Part shown: one piece after another, positions 16,123-24,281 of the stretch | Layout of the letters: every line of letters begins with the position of its first letter | Numbering within the stretch: position 1 is the first letter of the stretch | Assembly: GCA_031371615.1 (NCBI GenBank) | Contig: JANMJY010000225.1 | Span: 1-35,016 of the forward strand | From: Gaiellasilicea sp031371615 | GTDB lineage: Bacteria; Actinomycetota; Thermoleophilia; Gaiellales; Gaiellaceae | Reading direction: 5' to 3' | DNA length: 35,016 nt | The notes under the pieces: generated by a model | Seen by the model: the letters and a program-made list of their open reading frames with translations, nothing else | What the model was told of the DNA's origin: nothing | Databases searched by the model: none | Made by a program: the position numbers and the translations under genes

Positions 16123-17469
16123 ATGAGCGGCGGGGGCAGCATCGCGGGGGAGCCGCCGGTGGTGGCGGCTCCCCCGCCGGAGCACGAGGTCGGTCGCTGG
16201 AGCAAGTACGCCCTGGCGGCCGGCTTCCTCGCCCCTGCCACCGTTCTGCTGACCGTCTGGATCATCTACCCGGCGCTCTCGACGATCCGCCGGAGCCTCT
16301 ACGACAAGAGCGGCGACAACCTCGTCTGGTTCGACAACTACAAGAACCTGTTCACGAGCGACCAGACGCTGAACGCGATCAAGAACAACGCGCTCTGGCT
16401 GCTGATCGTGCCGGCGTTCGTGACCGCGATCGGCCTGATCTTTGCCGTCCTGACCGAGCGGATCCGCTGGTCGGTCGCCTTCAAGACGGCCGTCTTCATG
16501 CCGATGGCGATCTCCGCATTTGCCGCCGCGGTGATCTGGCGCGTGATGGATCAGAAGGATCCGGACGTCGGCGCCGCGAACGCGATGATCCGCGTCGCCC
16601 ACGACTACGTCAGCTCGCCGGGGGTGCTCTCCTCGGCGAAGCCCTCGACCGAGGACCTCGCCGGTGCTCCGTCTGGCGGTCTGACCCTCCAGAAGGCCGT
16701 TCGCCCGGGTGACGTCGCCCTCCTCGGCCTCACGGGTGTCAGCGCTTCCGAAATCCCCGCCGACGCTGTTCAGGCGGTCAAGCCGGAGCCGCTCCAGGGC
16801 GGGATCAACGGCGTGGTGTGGCGGGACTTCAGTCCGGGCGGCGGCACGCCGGGGAAGGTCGAGCCTCAGGAGGTCGGGCTCCCGGGTGTCACCGTCGAGC
16901 TGCTCGACACGGGCGGCAAGAAGGTCAACAGCGCCTCCACGGACAAGAACGGCACGTTCGCGTTCGAGAGCGTCACGGACGGCGAGTACCGCGTCGCAAT
17001 CGGCTCGAAGACATTCGCGAAGCCCTTCCAGGGGGTCTCGTGGCTGGGCGAGAAGCTGATCACGCCCGCGATCATGTTCGCCTATATCTGGATCTGGGCC
17101 GGCTTCGCGATGGTCGTGATCGCGGCCGGGCTGGCGGCGATCCCCCGCGACACGCTCGAGGCCGCTCGCACCGACGGCGCCACCGAGTGGCAGGTCTTCC
17201 GTCGCATCACGGTGCCGCTGCTCGCACCCGTTCTGAGCGTCGTCTTCATCACGATGCTGATCAACGTCTTAAAAGTGTTCGACATCGTGATCGCCCTTGC
17301 TCCGGGCTCGGTCCAGGACGACGCGAACGTGATCGCACTCGACATGTGGCGCACCTCGTTCGGTGGCATCAGCGACTTCGGCTTCGGCTCTGCCATCGCC
17401 GTCTTCCTGTTCGTACTCGTGATCCCGATCCTGGCGCTGAACATCCGACGCTTCCGGCGGGAGGTGTAG
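16123..17469 (+). CDS. MalF-like sugar ABC permease with an inserted Cna-B/SdrD-like domain
   Basis: The 448-aa product is about 150 residues longer than ordinary MalF/UgpA-type permeases. TM1 is at about 28-50, TM2 88-110, TM3 121-141, TM4 314-338, TM5 367-390 and TM6 422-440. The EAA loop that docks the ATPase is intact (EAARTDGATEWQVFRRITVP, about 346-365). Between TM3 and TM4, outside the membrane, the usual short loop is expanded. A segment at about 155-225 resembles no family I recognise. Residues 227-294 follow the Cna-B/SdrD-like pattern: G-x-V-W-R-D-F, then GLPGVTVELLDTGG, then STDKNGTFAFESVTDGEYRV. The flanking permease wording (AAAVIWRVM before, VSWLGEKLITPAIMFAYIWIWAGF after) is normal, so this is an in-frame insertion and not a gene fusion. 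E. coli MalF also has a large folded loop in this position that contacts its binding protein. Confidence 0.9.
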   Translation: MSGGGSIAGEPPVVAAPPPEHEVGRWSKYALAAGFLAPATVLLTVWIIYPALSTIRRSLYDKSGDNLVWFDNYKNLFTSDQTLNAIKNNALWLLIVPAFVTAIGLIFAVLTERIRWSVAFKTAVFMPMAISAFAAAVIWRVMDQKDPDVGAANAMIRVAHDYVSSPGVLSSAKPSTEDLAGAPSGGLTLQKAVRPGDVALLGLTGVSASEIPADAVQAVKPEPLQGGINGVVWRDFSPGGGTPGKVEPQEVGLPGVTVELLDTGGKKVNSASTDKNGTFAFESVTDGEYRVAIGSKTFAKPFQGVSWLGEKLITPAIMFAYIWIWAGFAMVVIAAGLAAIPRDTLEAARTDGATEWQVFRRITVPLLAPVLSVVFITMLINVLKVFDIVIALAPGSVQDDANVIALDMWRTSFGGISDFGFGSAIAVFLFVLVIPILALNIRRFRREV

Positions 17470-17472
17470 CGC

Positions 17473-18354
17473 GTGACGACGATGGCCGAGGAGCTGCCGC
17501 AAGGGAACGAAACGGGCGCGCAGCGCGTGCTCCGCATCCTCGCGAAGGCGCCGGTCCACATCATCCTCGTGATCATCGGCGTGCTCTGGCTCGTGCCGAC
17601 GCTTGGCCTCTTCTTCACGTCGCTGCTCGCGCCGGAGCGGTTCAACGAGTCGGGCTGGTGGCAGATCCTCTCGAAGCCGAGCCTGGCGACGCTGGACAAC
17701 TACGACAAGGTCTTCAACACCGACACGATCGTCTCCTCGCTCTGGACGACGGTGCTGGTCTCGCTCGGCGGGACGATCTTCCCGATCTTCATCGCGGCCA
17801 TGGCCGCCTACGCGTTCGCCTGGCTCGACTTCCCCGGCCGCGACTGGCTGTTCATCGTCGTGATCGCGATGCTCGTCGTGCCGATCCAGATGGCGCTGAT
17901 CCCGATCTTCAAGCTCTACTCGGATCTCCACCTCTTCGACACGGTGCTCGGGCTGATCCTCTTCCACACGGCATTCGGGCTGCCGTTCGCGATCTTCCTC
18001 TTACGCAACTTCTTCATCGGGATTCCGCGCGACCTGATGGAGGCCGCGCGAATCGACGGCGCGTCGGAGGTCCGGATCTTCCTGCGCCTGATGCTGCCGC
18101 TGGCGCTGCCGGCAATCGCGTCGCTCGCGATCTTCCAGTTCCTCTGGACGTGGAACGACCTGCTCGTTGCGCTCACGTTCGGCCGCGAGACACAGCCGAT
18201 CACGGTCGCGATTTTCACGCAGCTGCGCCAGTTCGGCTCCAACATCGAGCTGATCGCCCCCGCCGCGTTCGTGTCGCTGGCGATCCCGCTCGCGGTCTTC
18301 TTCGCGTTCCAGCGGTACTTCGTCCAGGGTCTGCTCGCCGGCTCGGTTAAATAG
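17473..18354 (+). CDS. MalG-like sugar ABC permease
   Basis: The 293-aa second permease of the importer has six helices. An extracytoplasmic LDNYDKVFNTDTIVSSLWTTVLVS block precedes the core, and the EAA loop EAARIDGASEVRIFLRLMLPLALPAI is complete. It ends FQRYFVQGLLAGSVK, the typical end of MalG/UgpE-type permeases. It would pair with the MalF-like subunit and the UgpC-type ATPase. The start is GTG 17473, 3 nt after the previous stop; ATG 17482 is an alternative three codons later. Its length is normal, so the insertion in its partner is not shared. The next gene begins 5 nt after the stop. Confidence 0.93.
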   Translation: MTTMAEELPQGNETGAQRVLRILAKAPVHIILVIIGVLWLVPTLGLFFTSLLAPERFNESGWWQILSKPSLATLDNYDKVFNTDTIVSSLWTTVLVSLGGTIFPIFIAAMAAYAFAWLDFPGRDWLFIVVIAMLVVPIQMALIPIFKLYSDLHLFDTVLGLILFHTAFGLPFAIFLLRNFFIGIPRDLMEAARIDGASEVRIFLRLMLPLALPAIASLAIFQFLWTWNDLLVALTFGRETQPITVAIFTQLRQFGSNIELIAPAAFVSLAIPLAVFFAFQRYFVQGLLAGSVK

Positions 18355-18359
18355 CTCTC

Positions 18360-19463
18360 GTGACACCGCGTGTCGCGATCGTCGGCTCCGGGCTCGGCGG
18401 GTTCGTCGCCTACGCGACGCTGAGGCACGGCGGCCTCGAGCCGGCCGAGATCGCGATCCTCGGGGACGACCCAGACCCGGCCGGAGCGTGGCGCCCGCGC
18501 GCGGCCGCGATCCGCCAGCGGCTGATGCGCTCGGAGAGCGACGGCCACTGCTGGCCGACCTCGTTCCCGGGCCTTGCGGCACGGGAAGCGGCGCGGCGAC
18601 GGGACCTCGCACCCCTCGTCCTCAGCGTCTGCGACCGCTACCGCCCGACCGTCGAGCTCTTCCTGGCGCACGTCGACGAGCTTCGGGCGAGGAGCCGCTG
18701 GGACGAGAGCTTCGGGCGGGCGCGGGTCGAGCGGATCCGGGCGGTAAGCGGCGGCTTCGAGCTCGACGGACACGGTGTCTTCCCCCACGTGCTACTCGCT
18801 CCCGGGCATCCCGGCCTGACCCGGCCGCCCGAGCTCGACGGCGACCCGCGAGCGGTGCATGCGTACGAGCCGCACGAGTACGCATCACGCGTCGCGATCG
18901 TCGGCGCTGGCATGGCCGCCGCAACCGAATGGCTGAATGCGCTCGCCGCGGGCGCCGCGGTCGTGTCGGTGCGCCGCCGCGAGCCGGCGCGGCGACCGCT
19001 CAACGTCGCCAGACCGCTCTTCACCAAGCGCGGCCTGGCGGGCTTCCGCGGCGCGCCGCGCAGGGGGCGCGCCGAGCTCCTCCGCGGCTTCGGCGAGCCC
19101 TCCTTTCCGCCCGGACGCACCTGGGACACGCCGCTCGAGCAGGCGGCGCGCGAAGGCCGCTTCCGAGTGGAGCACGACCTCGACGGCGCCGAGCAGGTCA
19201 TCTGCGCGACCGGCTTTCGGCGCGGGTTCGAGCACGACCCCCTGCTGGCGGGGCTCGTCACCGAGCACGGCCTCGAGACCGAGGAGCGCTGGATCGTGCT
19301 CGCCGACGACTCGACCGTGCCCGGCCTGACCGATGCGACCCGAACGCTCGCGCTCGCCGGCGTGTCCGCTCAGTGGGCGTTCCCGGCCGCCGACACGCTC
19401 GTAGGCATGAAGATCGCGGCGCGGAGCTTCCGGAAGAGAGTCGAGCGATGTCCTACACGCTGA
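18360..19463 (+). CDS. FAD-dependent oxidoreductase with two dinucleotide folds
   Basis: The 367-aa product has an N-terminal FAD-binding Rossmann motif (VAIVGSGLGG, G9-x-G11-x-x-G14) and a second nucleotide fold near residue 180 (RVAIVGAGMAAATEWLNAL). Near residue 280 is VICATGFRRGFEHDPLL, the ATG motif of flavin monooxygenase and thioredoxin-reductase-like enzymes. The layout fits an FMO/lysine-N-hydroxylase-like NAD(P)H oxidoreductase, cytoplasmic, with unknown substrate. No signal peptide or membrane segment is seen. The start is GTG 18360, 5 nt after the permease stop. The last 16 nt overlap the start of the beta-helix gene, so the FAD protein, the beta-helix protein and the DUF4032 protein are very likely made together with the importer. 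Confidence 0.82.
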   Translation: MTPRVAIVGSGLGGFVAYATLRHGGLEPAEIAILGDDPDPAGAWRPRAAAIRQRLMRSESDGHCWPTSFPGLAAREAARRRDLAPLVLSVCDRYRPTVELFLAHVDELRARSRWDESFGRARVERIRAVSGGFELDGHGVFPHVLLAPGHPGLTRPPELDGDPRAVHAYEPHEYASRVAIVGAGMAAATEWLNALAAGAAVVSVRRREPARRPLNVARPLFTKRGLAGFRGAPRRGRAELLRGFGEPSFPPGRTWDTPLEQAAREGRFRVEHDLDGAEQVICATGFRRGFEHDPLLAGLVTEHGLETEERWIVLADDSTVPGLTDATRTLALAGVSAQWAFPAADTLVGMKIAARSFRKRVERCPTR

Positions 19464-20632
19464 GGGGGCGGATCGAGACCCGGCTCGCCGCGGCTCTGCT
19501 CCCGTTCCTCGCCGCCGCCGTGCTCTCCCCGATCCTCCACAAGTGGTGGCCGCTGGAGCTCGCGGGGACGATGCTCGCGGTCGGGCTCACGCTCGACGTC
19601 ACGCTCTACCACCGGCTGCTCCCCTACCAGCCGGGCTGGGTCGCGTTGCCGCTCGGGCTGCTCGAGCTCGCAGCCACGATGGGAGCGGCCCGGCCGCTGG
19701 AGGTGCACGCGCCGCTCTACCCCGCGGTGGGCTTCTTCGCCGGCGCGTGGCTCGTGCTCCAGGTGCTGGCGCACGCAGGGCTGCCGCTGCTGCGGCTGAC
19801 CTGGCCAGAAGACGGGGGCGAGCTGGGGCGCGCCGGCGTGGGGCTCGCCGCCGCCGCGCCGGTCGCGCTGCTCGCGGTGGTGGGGACGGCCTGGGCCATC
19901 GAGCCCCCTACGGTCCGCCTGGCGGCCGGAATTCACCAGGGACCGCTCGTCCTCGACCATGCGCAAACGCTGATCGGCGAGCCGGGCGCGATCGTCCGCG
20001 GCGGGATCGTGGTGACGGCCGACGACGTGACCGTCCGCAACGTGACCGTGCGCGGCGGCGAGAACGGAGTCGAGGTCGACGGAGCCGAGAGCGTCGAGCT
20101 CGACCACGTCGTCGTCGAGGGGGCCGAGCTCGATGGCATCAACGTCCGCCGCAGCCAGGTGGAGATCCGTGACTGCACGATCCGCTCGCTGCCTGCCGCC
20201 TACACGCAGGGCATCGACATCTCCTTCGGCAACGACCTCCACCCCAGCGTCGTCGAGGGCTGCACGGTGACAGGGGGGCGCGAGGGCATCGTCACCCACT
20301 TCGCCATGGTGATGGTGCGGGACAACCACGTCGGCGGCACCGAGTTGCGCGCGATCACGATGACCGAGATGTCGATGGGCATGATCGAGAACAACGAGAT
20401 CGACGGCGCCCTCGGGGTCGGGATCTTCTGCGGCGACTACTCGGAGTGCGGGATCGAGGGCAACGCGGTCTCGAACGTCGAGCCGGACCTCGATTCGGGC
20501 GACCTCACCCGGCTTGGAGTCGCGATCCAGGCTCACCGCGGCGCCGACGCTGAGCTCAGAGACAACACGGTCAGCAGCAGCCCCGGCGGGATCGCCGCCT
20601 TCGTCGACGCGACGATCCACGAGAAGAGGTGA
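19448..20632 (+). CDS. Membrane-anchored right-handed beta-helix protein
   Basis: The 394-aa product has an N-terminal half of five hydrophobic segments (about 13-30, 37-55, 63-80, 93-113, 130-150). The C-terminal half (about 160-390) has repeated short strands typical of a right-handed parallel beta-helix: VRGGIVVTADDVTVRNVTVRG, ENGVEVDGAESVELDHVVVEG, DGINVRRSQVEIRDCTI, VVEGCTVTGGREGIVTH, GMIENNEIDGALGVGIF and ELRDNTVSSSPGGIAAF. Such coils occur in NosD-like, pectate lyase-like and mannuronan epimerase-like proteins. With an odd number of helices, the beta-helix would lie on the opposite side of the membrane from the N-terminus, probably outside. No complete catalytic set of a known carbohydrate-active family is evident. 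The ATG at 19448 overlaps the FAD gene by 16 nt, and DUF4032 follows after 1 nt. An extracytoplasmic glycan role is inferred from the operon. Confidence 0.78.
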   Translation: MSYTLRGRIETRLAAALLPFLAAAVLSPILHKWWPLELAGTMLAVGLTLDVTLYHRLLPYQPGWVALPLGLLELAATMGAARPLEVHAPLYPAVGFFAGAWLVLQVLAHAGLPLLRLTWPEDGGELGRAGVGLAAAAPVALLAVVGTAWAIEPPTVRLAAGIHQGPLVLDHAQTLIGEPGAIVRGGIVVTADDVTVRNVTVRGGENGVEVDGAESVELDHVVVEGAELDGINVRRSQVEIRDCTIRSLPAAYTQGIDISFGNDLHPSVVEGCTVTGGREGIVTHFAMVMVRDNHVGGTELRAITMTEMSMGMIENNEIDGALGVGIFCGDYSECGIEGNAVSNVEPDLDSGDLTRLGVAIQAHRGADAELRDNTVSSSPGGIAAFVDATIHEKR

Positions 20633-20633
20633 C

Positions 20634-21851
20634 GTGCCCGCCCGCCTGCAGCTGATCGCCCGCACGGGCCATCCGGACTTCCTCGACCTGCCGTGGGACA
20701 AGCCGCTCGCCGAGTGGAACTCGGAGCGGCTCGTCGAGGTCGTCCGCGGAATCCACCGCCACGTCGTGCGCTTCGTCGAGTACGAGACCCCGTCCGGCCC
20801 GGCGCTCTACGCACTGAAGGAGCTGCCCGCGCCGATTGCGCGGCGCGAATACGGGCTGCTCCGCGCCCTTGCCGCCGAGGAGATGCCCGTCGTCGAGGCG
20901 GTCGGCGTCGTCACCGAGCGCGGCGAGGGGCTGGAGGCGGTTCTGATCACCCGCCACCTCGACTACTCGCTGCCGTTCCGGACGCTGTTCGCGCGCGGCA
21001 GCGTCCCCGACCTACGCAGACGGCTCCTCGACGCGGGCGCAGAGCTGCTTGTCCGTCTCCACCTCGGCGGCTTCTTCTGGGGCGATTGCTCGCTCTCGAA
21101 CACGCTCTTCCGCCGCGATGCGGGAGCGCTCGCGGCCTACCTGGTCGACGCCGAGACCGGCGAGCTTCACCCCAGCCTCTCCGACGGCCAACGCCGGCAC
21201 GACCTCCTGATCGCGGAAGAGAACGTCGCGGGCGAGCTCGCGGACGTCGAGGCGCAGCTCGACCGTGAAGGCGAGCTCCACCCCGAGGAGACAGCGTCCG
21301 AGCTCGTGGCGCGCTACGAGAGCCTCTGGGAGGAGCTGACGCGCGAGGAGGTGTTCTCCGACGACACGCGCTACAAGATCGACGACCGGCTGCGGCGGCT
21401 GAACGACCTCGGCTTCGACGTCGACGAGCTCGAGCTCGTGGCCGGAGAGGACGGCTACCGGCTACGTCTGAACCCACGCGTCGTCGAGCCTGGCCACCAC
21501 CGCCGCCGGCTGCATGCGCTCACGGGCCTGATGGCCCAGGAAAACCAGGCACGCCGCCTCCTCAACGACCTCGCCCGCTACCGGGCGGAGCTCGAGCGGA
21601 CCAGCAAGCGCCCCATCCCGGAGACCGTCGCGGTGCATCGCTGGCTGTCGGAGGTATTCGAGCCGGCGGTCGCCGCCGTCCCCGCCGAGCTCTGGGGCAA
21701 GCGGGACGCGGCCGAGGTCTTCCACGAGGCGCTCGAGCACCGCTGGTTCCTCTCCCAGCAGGCGGGGGAGGACGTCGGGCTGATGCCTGCGGTCCAGGCG
21801 TACGTCGACGATGTCCTCCGGCACGCGCCCGACGAGCGTGCGGTGCTCTAG
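20634..21851 (+). CDS. DUF4032 protein with kinase-like N-terminal domain
   Basis: The 405-aa product is a DUF4032-type protein. The N-terminal half looks like a Kdo/WaaP-type kinase fold: ALYALKELPAPIARREYGLLRAL (K62, E72), then LVRLHLGGFFWGDCSLSNTLFRR (H143, D151, N156) and AYLVDAETGEL (D172). These correspond to the ATP lysine, catalytic aspartate with asparagine, and metal aspartate of small-molecule kinases. The C-terminal half (about 185-400) is helical and acidic and is the part that defines DUF4032. The start is GTG 20634, one base after the beta-helix stop; a longer frame starting at 20514 overlaps the beta-helix gene and is rejected. A phosphotransfer role is likely but the acceptor is unknown. 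Confidence 0.82.
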   Translation: MPARLQLIARTGHPDFLDLPWDKPLAEWNSERLVEVVRGIHRHVVRFVEYETPSGPALYALKELPAPIARREYGLLRALAAEEMPVVEAVGVVTERGEGLEAVLITRHLDYSLPFRTLFARGSVPDLRRRLLDAGAELLVRLHLGGFFWGDCSLSNTLFRRDAGALAAYLVDAETGELHPSLSDGQRRHDLLIAEENVAGELADVEAQLDREGELHPEETASELVARYESLWEELTREEVFSDDTRYKIDDRLRRLNDLGFDVDELELVAGEDGYRLRLNPRVVEPGHHRRRLHALTGLMAQENQARRLLNDLARYRAELERTSKRPIPETVAVHRWLSEVFEPAVAAVPAELWGKRDAAEVFHEALEHRWFLSQQAGEDVGLMPAVQAYVDDVLRHAPDERAVL

Positions 21852-21874
21852 CCCGGCGCGACCGACAAGGAGGA

Positions 21875-21901
21875 GACTTAGTGTTGTTTCAACACTAAGT
21901 C
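21875..21901. terminator. Bidirectional terminator-like hairpin between convergent operons
   Basis: GACTTAGTGTTG (21875-21886) and CAACACTAAGTC (21890-21901) form a perfect 12-bp stem around TTT. The hairpin sits 24 nt after the DUF4032 stop and contains the TAG stop of the convergent cyclophilin gene. Its stem is AT-rich compared with the surroundings. A terminator serving both strands is the simplest reading. Confidence 0.65.
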
Positions 21902-22350
21902 AGCGCGATGCTGTCGATCGTGACGGGCGTCAGGGGCACGTCGCCGCCGTCGCGCTCGACCATCGAAATCTTGTCGGCGACGTCCTGGCCCTTCGTCACC
22001 TTCCCGAAGACGGTGTGCTTGCCGTCCAGCCACGAGGCCGCCTCCGTCGTGACGATGAAGAACTGGCTGCCGTTGGTGTTCGGACCGGAGTTGGCCATCG
22101 CGAGCGCGCCGCGCTCGATCTTGTGGTCGTTGAACTCGTCCTCGAACTGGTAGCCCGGGCCGCCGGTGCCGGTGCCCTGCGGGCAGCCGCCCTGGACCAT
22201 GAAGTCGGGGATGACGCGGTGGAAGATGAGCCCGTCGTAGAAGCCCTCGCCGGCGAGCTTGGTGAAGTTCTCGACCGTCTTCGGGGCCTCGTTGGGGAAG
22301 AGCTCGATCTCGATCGGTCCTTCGCTGGTGTGAAGCGTCGCTTTGGTCAT
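21895..22350 (-). CDS. Cyclophilin-type peptidyl-prolyl cis-trans isomerase
   Basis: The 151-aa single-domain cyclophilin carries the active-site block FHRVIPDFMVQGGCPQGTGTGGPGY, with the catalytic arginine in FHRV and the Q-G-G pair. ALAMANSGPNTNGSQFFI follows and a late WLDGKHTVFGKV block completes the fold. It catalyses prolyl isomerisation during protein folding. There is no signal peptide, so it is cytoplasmic. The ATG at 22350 overlaps the TGA of the M48 gene by 4 nt (ATGA), so it is translated together with that protease. The stop codon lies inside the convergent terminator hairpin. Whether it is the PpiA or PpiB orthologue cannot be decided. Confidence 0.95.
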   Translation of the reverse strand: MTKATLHTSEGPIEIELFPNEAPKTVENFTKLAGEGFYDGLIFHRVIPDFMVQGGCPQGTGTGGPGYQFEDEFNDHKIERGALAMANSGPNTNGSQFFIVTTEAASWLDGKHTVFGKVTKGQDVADKISMVERDGGDVPLTPVTIDSIALT

Positions 22351-23492
22351 GCCTGGACCGTAGCCAACGTCGCCGCAGCACGCGCCGCTGCCAGGCGTTC
22401 CGGCACGGTCGGGTGGGAGAACAGCCAGAGATAGGCGAGCCGGGGTGGTGCCGGGTCGGCCAGGTTGGCCTCGGACAGCCGGCCGAACGCGGACTCGAAG
22501 GCGTCAAGATCTCCGGTCTGCTCGACCGCGAAGCGATCACAGGCGTACTCCCAACTGCGAGAGATCGCGGCCTGCAGGGGAGCTGCCGCGATCCCGAGGA
22601 CCGACGCGACCAGCAGCACGAAGGCCGTCATCCGCGCATCGCCGGGGCCGGTCGCGTGGATCGCGGCCAGCACCGCCTCCGACGAGAGCAGGGCCCAGAG
22701 CGAAAGCACGGTGGCCGCCACACCCGCCATTGCGAGCGCTGTTCCGAGGGCGACGTGCCGGTAGCGGCGATGGCCGAGCTCGTGCGCGACCACGATCAAG
22801 ATCTCGGGCGTGCTCGCCTGCTCGACGAGGGTGTCGTAAAGGACGACCCGGCGCGTCGCGCCGAGCCCGGAGACATAGGCGTTCAGCTTCGTCGTGCGCT
22901 TGCTGGCATCCGCGACGAGCACCTCCCGGACCGGCACGCCCGCGTCGTCCCCCAGTTTCAGGACCGCGCCCCGTAGGGCCGAATCCTCGAGCGGTTGGAA
23001 CTTGTTGAAGATCGGCTCGAGTACGACCGGGGCAACGAAGCTGAGCACGAGCACGACGACGGCACCGGCGCCGCCGGCGATGAGCGGCCAGACCGACGGA
23101 AATGGGCCCACGCACCCGACCAATCCGGCCATGGCGGCGCCGGAGAGCACCGACCCGATCTCGACAGCCTTCAGCCGGTCGAGCGCGAAGTCGCGCCCGC
23201 TCTGGCGGGAGAAGCCGTACGCGCGCTCGTGCAGCAGGCCGAGCCAGATGCTGAGCGGCAGCCGGACGAGCGCGGAGAGATGAACGATCAGAGCGCCGAG
23301 CAGGAACGCGCCGGCGGCTTCCGGCAGCGAGTCGACGATCCCGACCACTGCCTGGCCGGGCGCGGTGAACGCCAGTACGGCGAGCATTGCCAGGCCGAGC
23401 GCGACGTCGGCCAGGATGACGCGATAGCGCGGATCGTGATAGCGACGGGCGAGCTGCTCGCCTCCTGGCCCGTGCGCCGCTACGGCTCCCAC
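22347..23492 (-). CDS. M48 family metalloprotease (Ste24/CAAX protease-like)
   Basis: The 381-aa product is a membrane metalloprotease with the Ste24-like layout. It has several N-terminal helices (about 25-45, 55-80, 110-160), a pre-active-site strand RVVLYDTLVEQ, then IVVAHELGHRRYRH with the zinc ligands H237, E238 (catalytic) and H241. A membrane hairpin (about 247-312) comes before SRSWEYACDRFAVE, which provides the third ligand E315. VLEPIFNKFQPLEDSALR and SKRTTKLNAYVSGLG are classic Ste24 signatures. It probably cleaves membrane or misfolded proteins. The start is GTG 23492. It is divergent from the GntR gene (63 bp between starts) and coupled to the cyclophilin. Family knowledge supports a proteostasis pair, but that is inference. 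Confidence 0.9.
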   Translation of the reverse strand: MGAVAAHGPGGEQLARRYHDPRYRVILADVALGLAMLAVLAFTAPGQAVVGIVDSLPEAAGAFLLGALIVHLSALVRLPLSIWLGLLHERAYGFSRQSGRDFALDRLKAVEIGSVLSGAAMAGLVGCVGPFPSVWPLIAGGAGAVVVLVLSFVAPVVLEPIFNKFQPLEDSALRGAVLKLGDDAGVPVREVLVADASKRTTKLNAYVSGLGATRRVVLYDTLVEQASTPEILIVVAHELGHRRYRHVALGTALAMAGVAATVLSLWALLSSEAVLAAIHATGPGDARMTAFVLLVASVLGIAAAPLQAAISRSWEYACDRFAVEQTGDLDAFESAFGRLSEANLADPAPPRLAYLWLFSHPTVPERLAAARAAATLATVQA

Positions 23493-23541
23493 GGGTCGTG
23501 TGTATCACGCGACAGCAGGCGCGCGGAGACGGCCCGCGGCA

Positions 23542-23547
23542 TAGACT
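23542..23547 (+). promoter_or_regulatory. Putative -10 box of a leaderless gntR transcript
   Basis: TAGACT ends 8 nt before the GTG start at 23556, the spacing expected for a transcript that begins at or just before the start codon. No Shine-Dalgarno sequence precedes the GTG, which supports this reading. A CGTG/CACG dyad lies upstream at about 23497-23509. Confidence 0.35.
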
Positions 23548-23555
23548 CCGCGGCC

Positions 23556-24281
23556 GTGAGCGAGGCGGCAAGCACCAAGGCTGACGACGTCGCGCTCGAG
23601 CTGGAGCAGGCGATCGTCTCCGGTGAGCTCGCTCCTGGCACCGTGCTCCGCCAGGAGCAGCTGTCGGCGCGGTACGGCGTCAGCCGAACGCCGATCCGGG
23701 AGGCGCTCCGCCGCGTCGCAGCGCAGGGCCTCGTCTCGTTCGAGCCGAACCGCGGCGTTCGCGTCCGGACGCTGACGCGCGCCGAGCTGCGCGAGGCCTT
23801 CCTGATCCGGGCAGAGCTCGAGAGCCTCGCGACCGAGATCGCAGCGGAGCGGATGACGCGCGCCGACCTCGACGAGCTCGAGGCGATCGAGGATCGGTTC
23901 GCCGGCCTCACCGACGAGCTGCGCCGCGGCGGCCGCCTCGCCGCGGAGCGCCGAGCCGGTCTCGTGACCGACTGGGTTCGCGCCAATCACGCCTTCCACG
24001 ACGTGATCTACCGGGTTGCAGGCTTGCCGATGGTCGAGCGGATCGCAAAGTCCGCCCGCTACTCGGGCTCGGCAGTCTGGGCCCCTTCCGACGCCGGCGA
24101 GCTGGACGAGCTCTACGGCGCGAACGAGCGGCAGCATCGGGCACTGCTCGACGCCCTGGCAGCCGGCAGCCCGAGCGGCGCCCGAGCCCTCGCACGGGAG
24201 CACGTGCTCTCGTCCGGCGCCCTGCTCGAACGCATCCTTGCTCAGCAATTCGGATCCGACAAAGACAAGAAACGGGTTTGA
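23556..24281 (+). CDS. GntR family regulator with FCD domain
   Basis: The 241-aa FadR-subfamily regulator has a winged helix at about residues 10-75 (LEQAIVSGELAPGTVLRQEQLSARYGVSRTPIREALRRVAAQGLVSFEPNRGVRV), followed by an all-helical FCD ligand domain (about 85-225). The FCD metal/carboxylate pocket pattern is recognisable (FLIRAELESLATEIAA, then ANHAFHDVIYRVAG, then EHVLSSGALLERIL). FCD regulators usually sense small carboxylates such as lactate, citrate, glycolate or related acids. The start GTG 23556 fits a leaderless transcript; the frame is open far upstream but only antisense to the M48 gene. Its stop codon overlaps the -35 box of the isocitrate lyase promoter, which makes the lyase its most probable target. 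Confidence 0.9.
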   Translation: MSEAASTKADDVALELEQAIVSGELAPGTVLRQEQLSARYGVSRTPIREALRRVAAQGLVSFEPNRGVRVRTLTRAELREAFLIRAELESLATEIAAERMTRADLDELEAIEDRFAGLTDELRRGGRLAAERRAGLVTDWVRANHAFHDVIYRVAGLPMVERIAKSARYSGSAVWAPSDAGELDELYGANERQHRALLDALAAGSPSGARALAREHVLSSGALLERILAQQFGSDKDKKRV

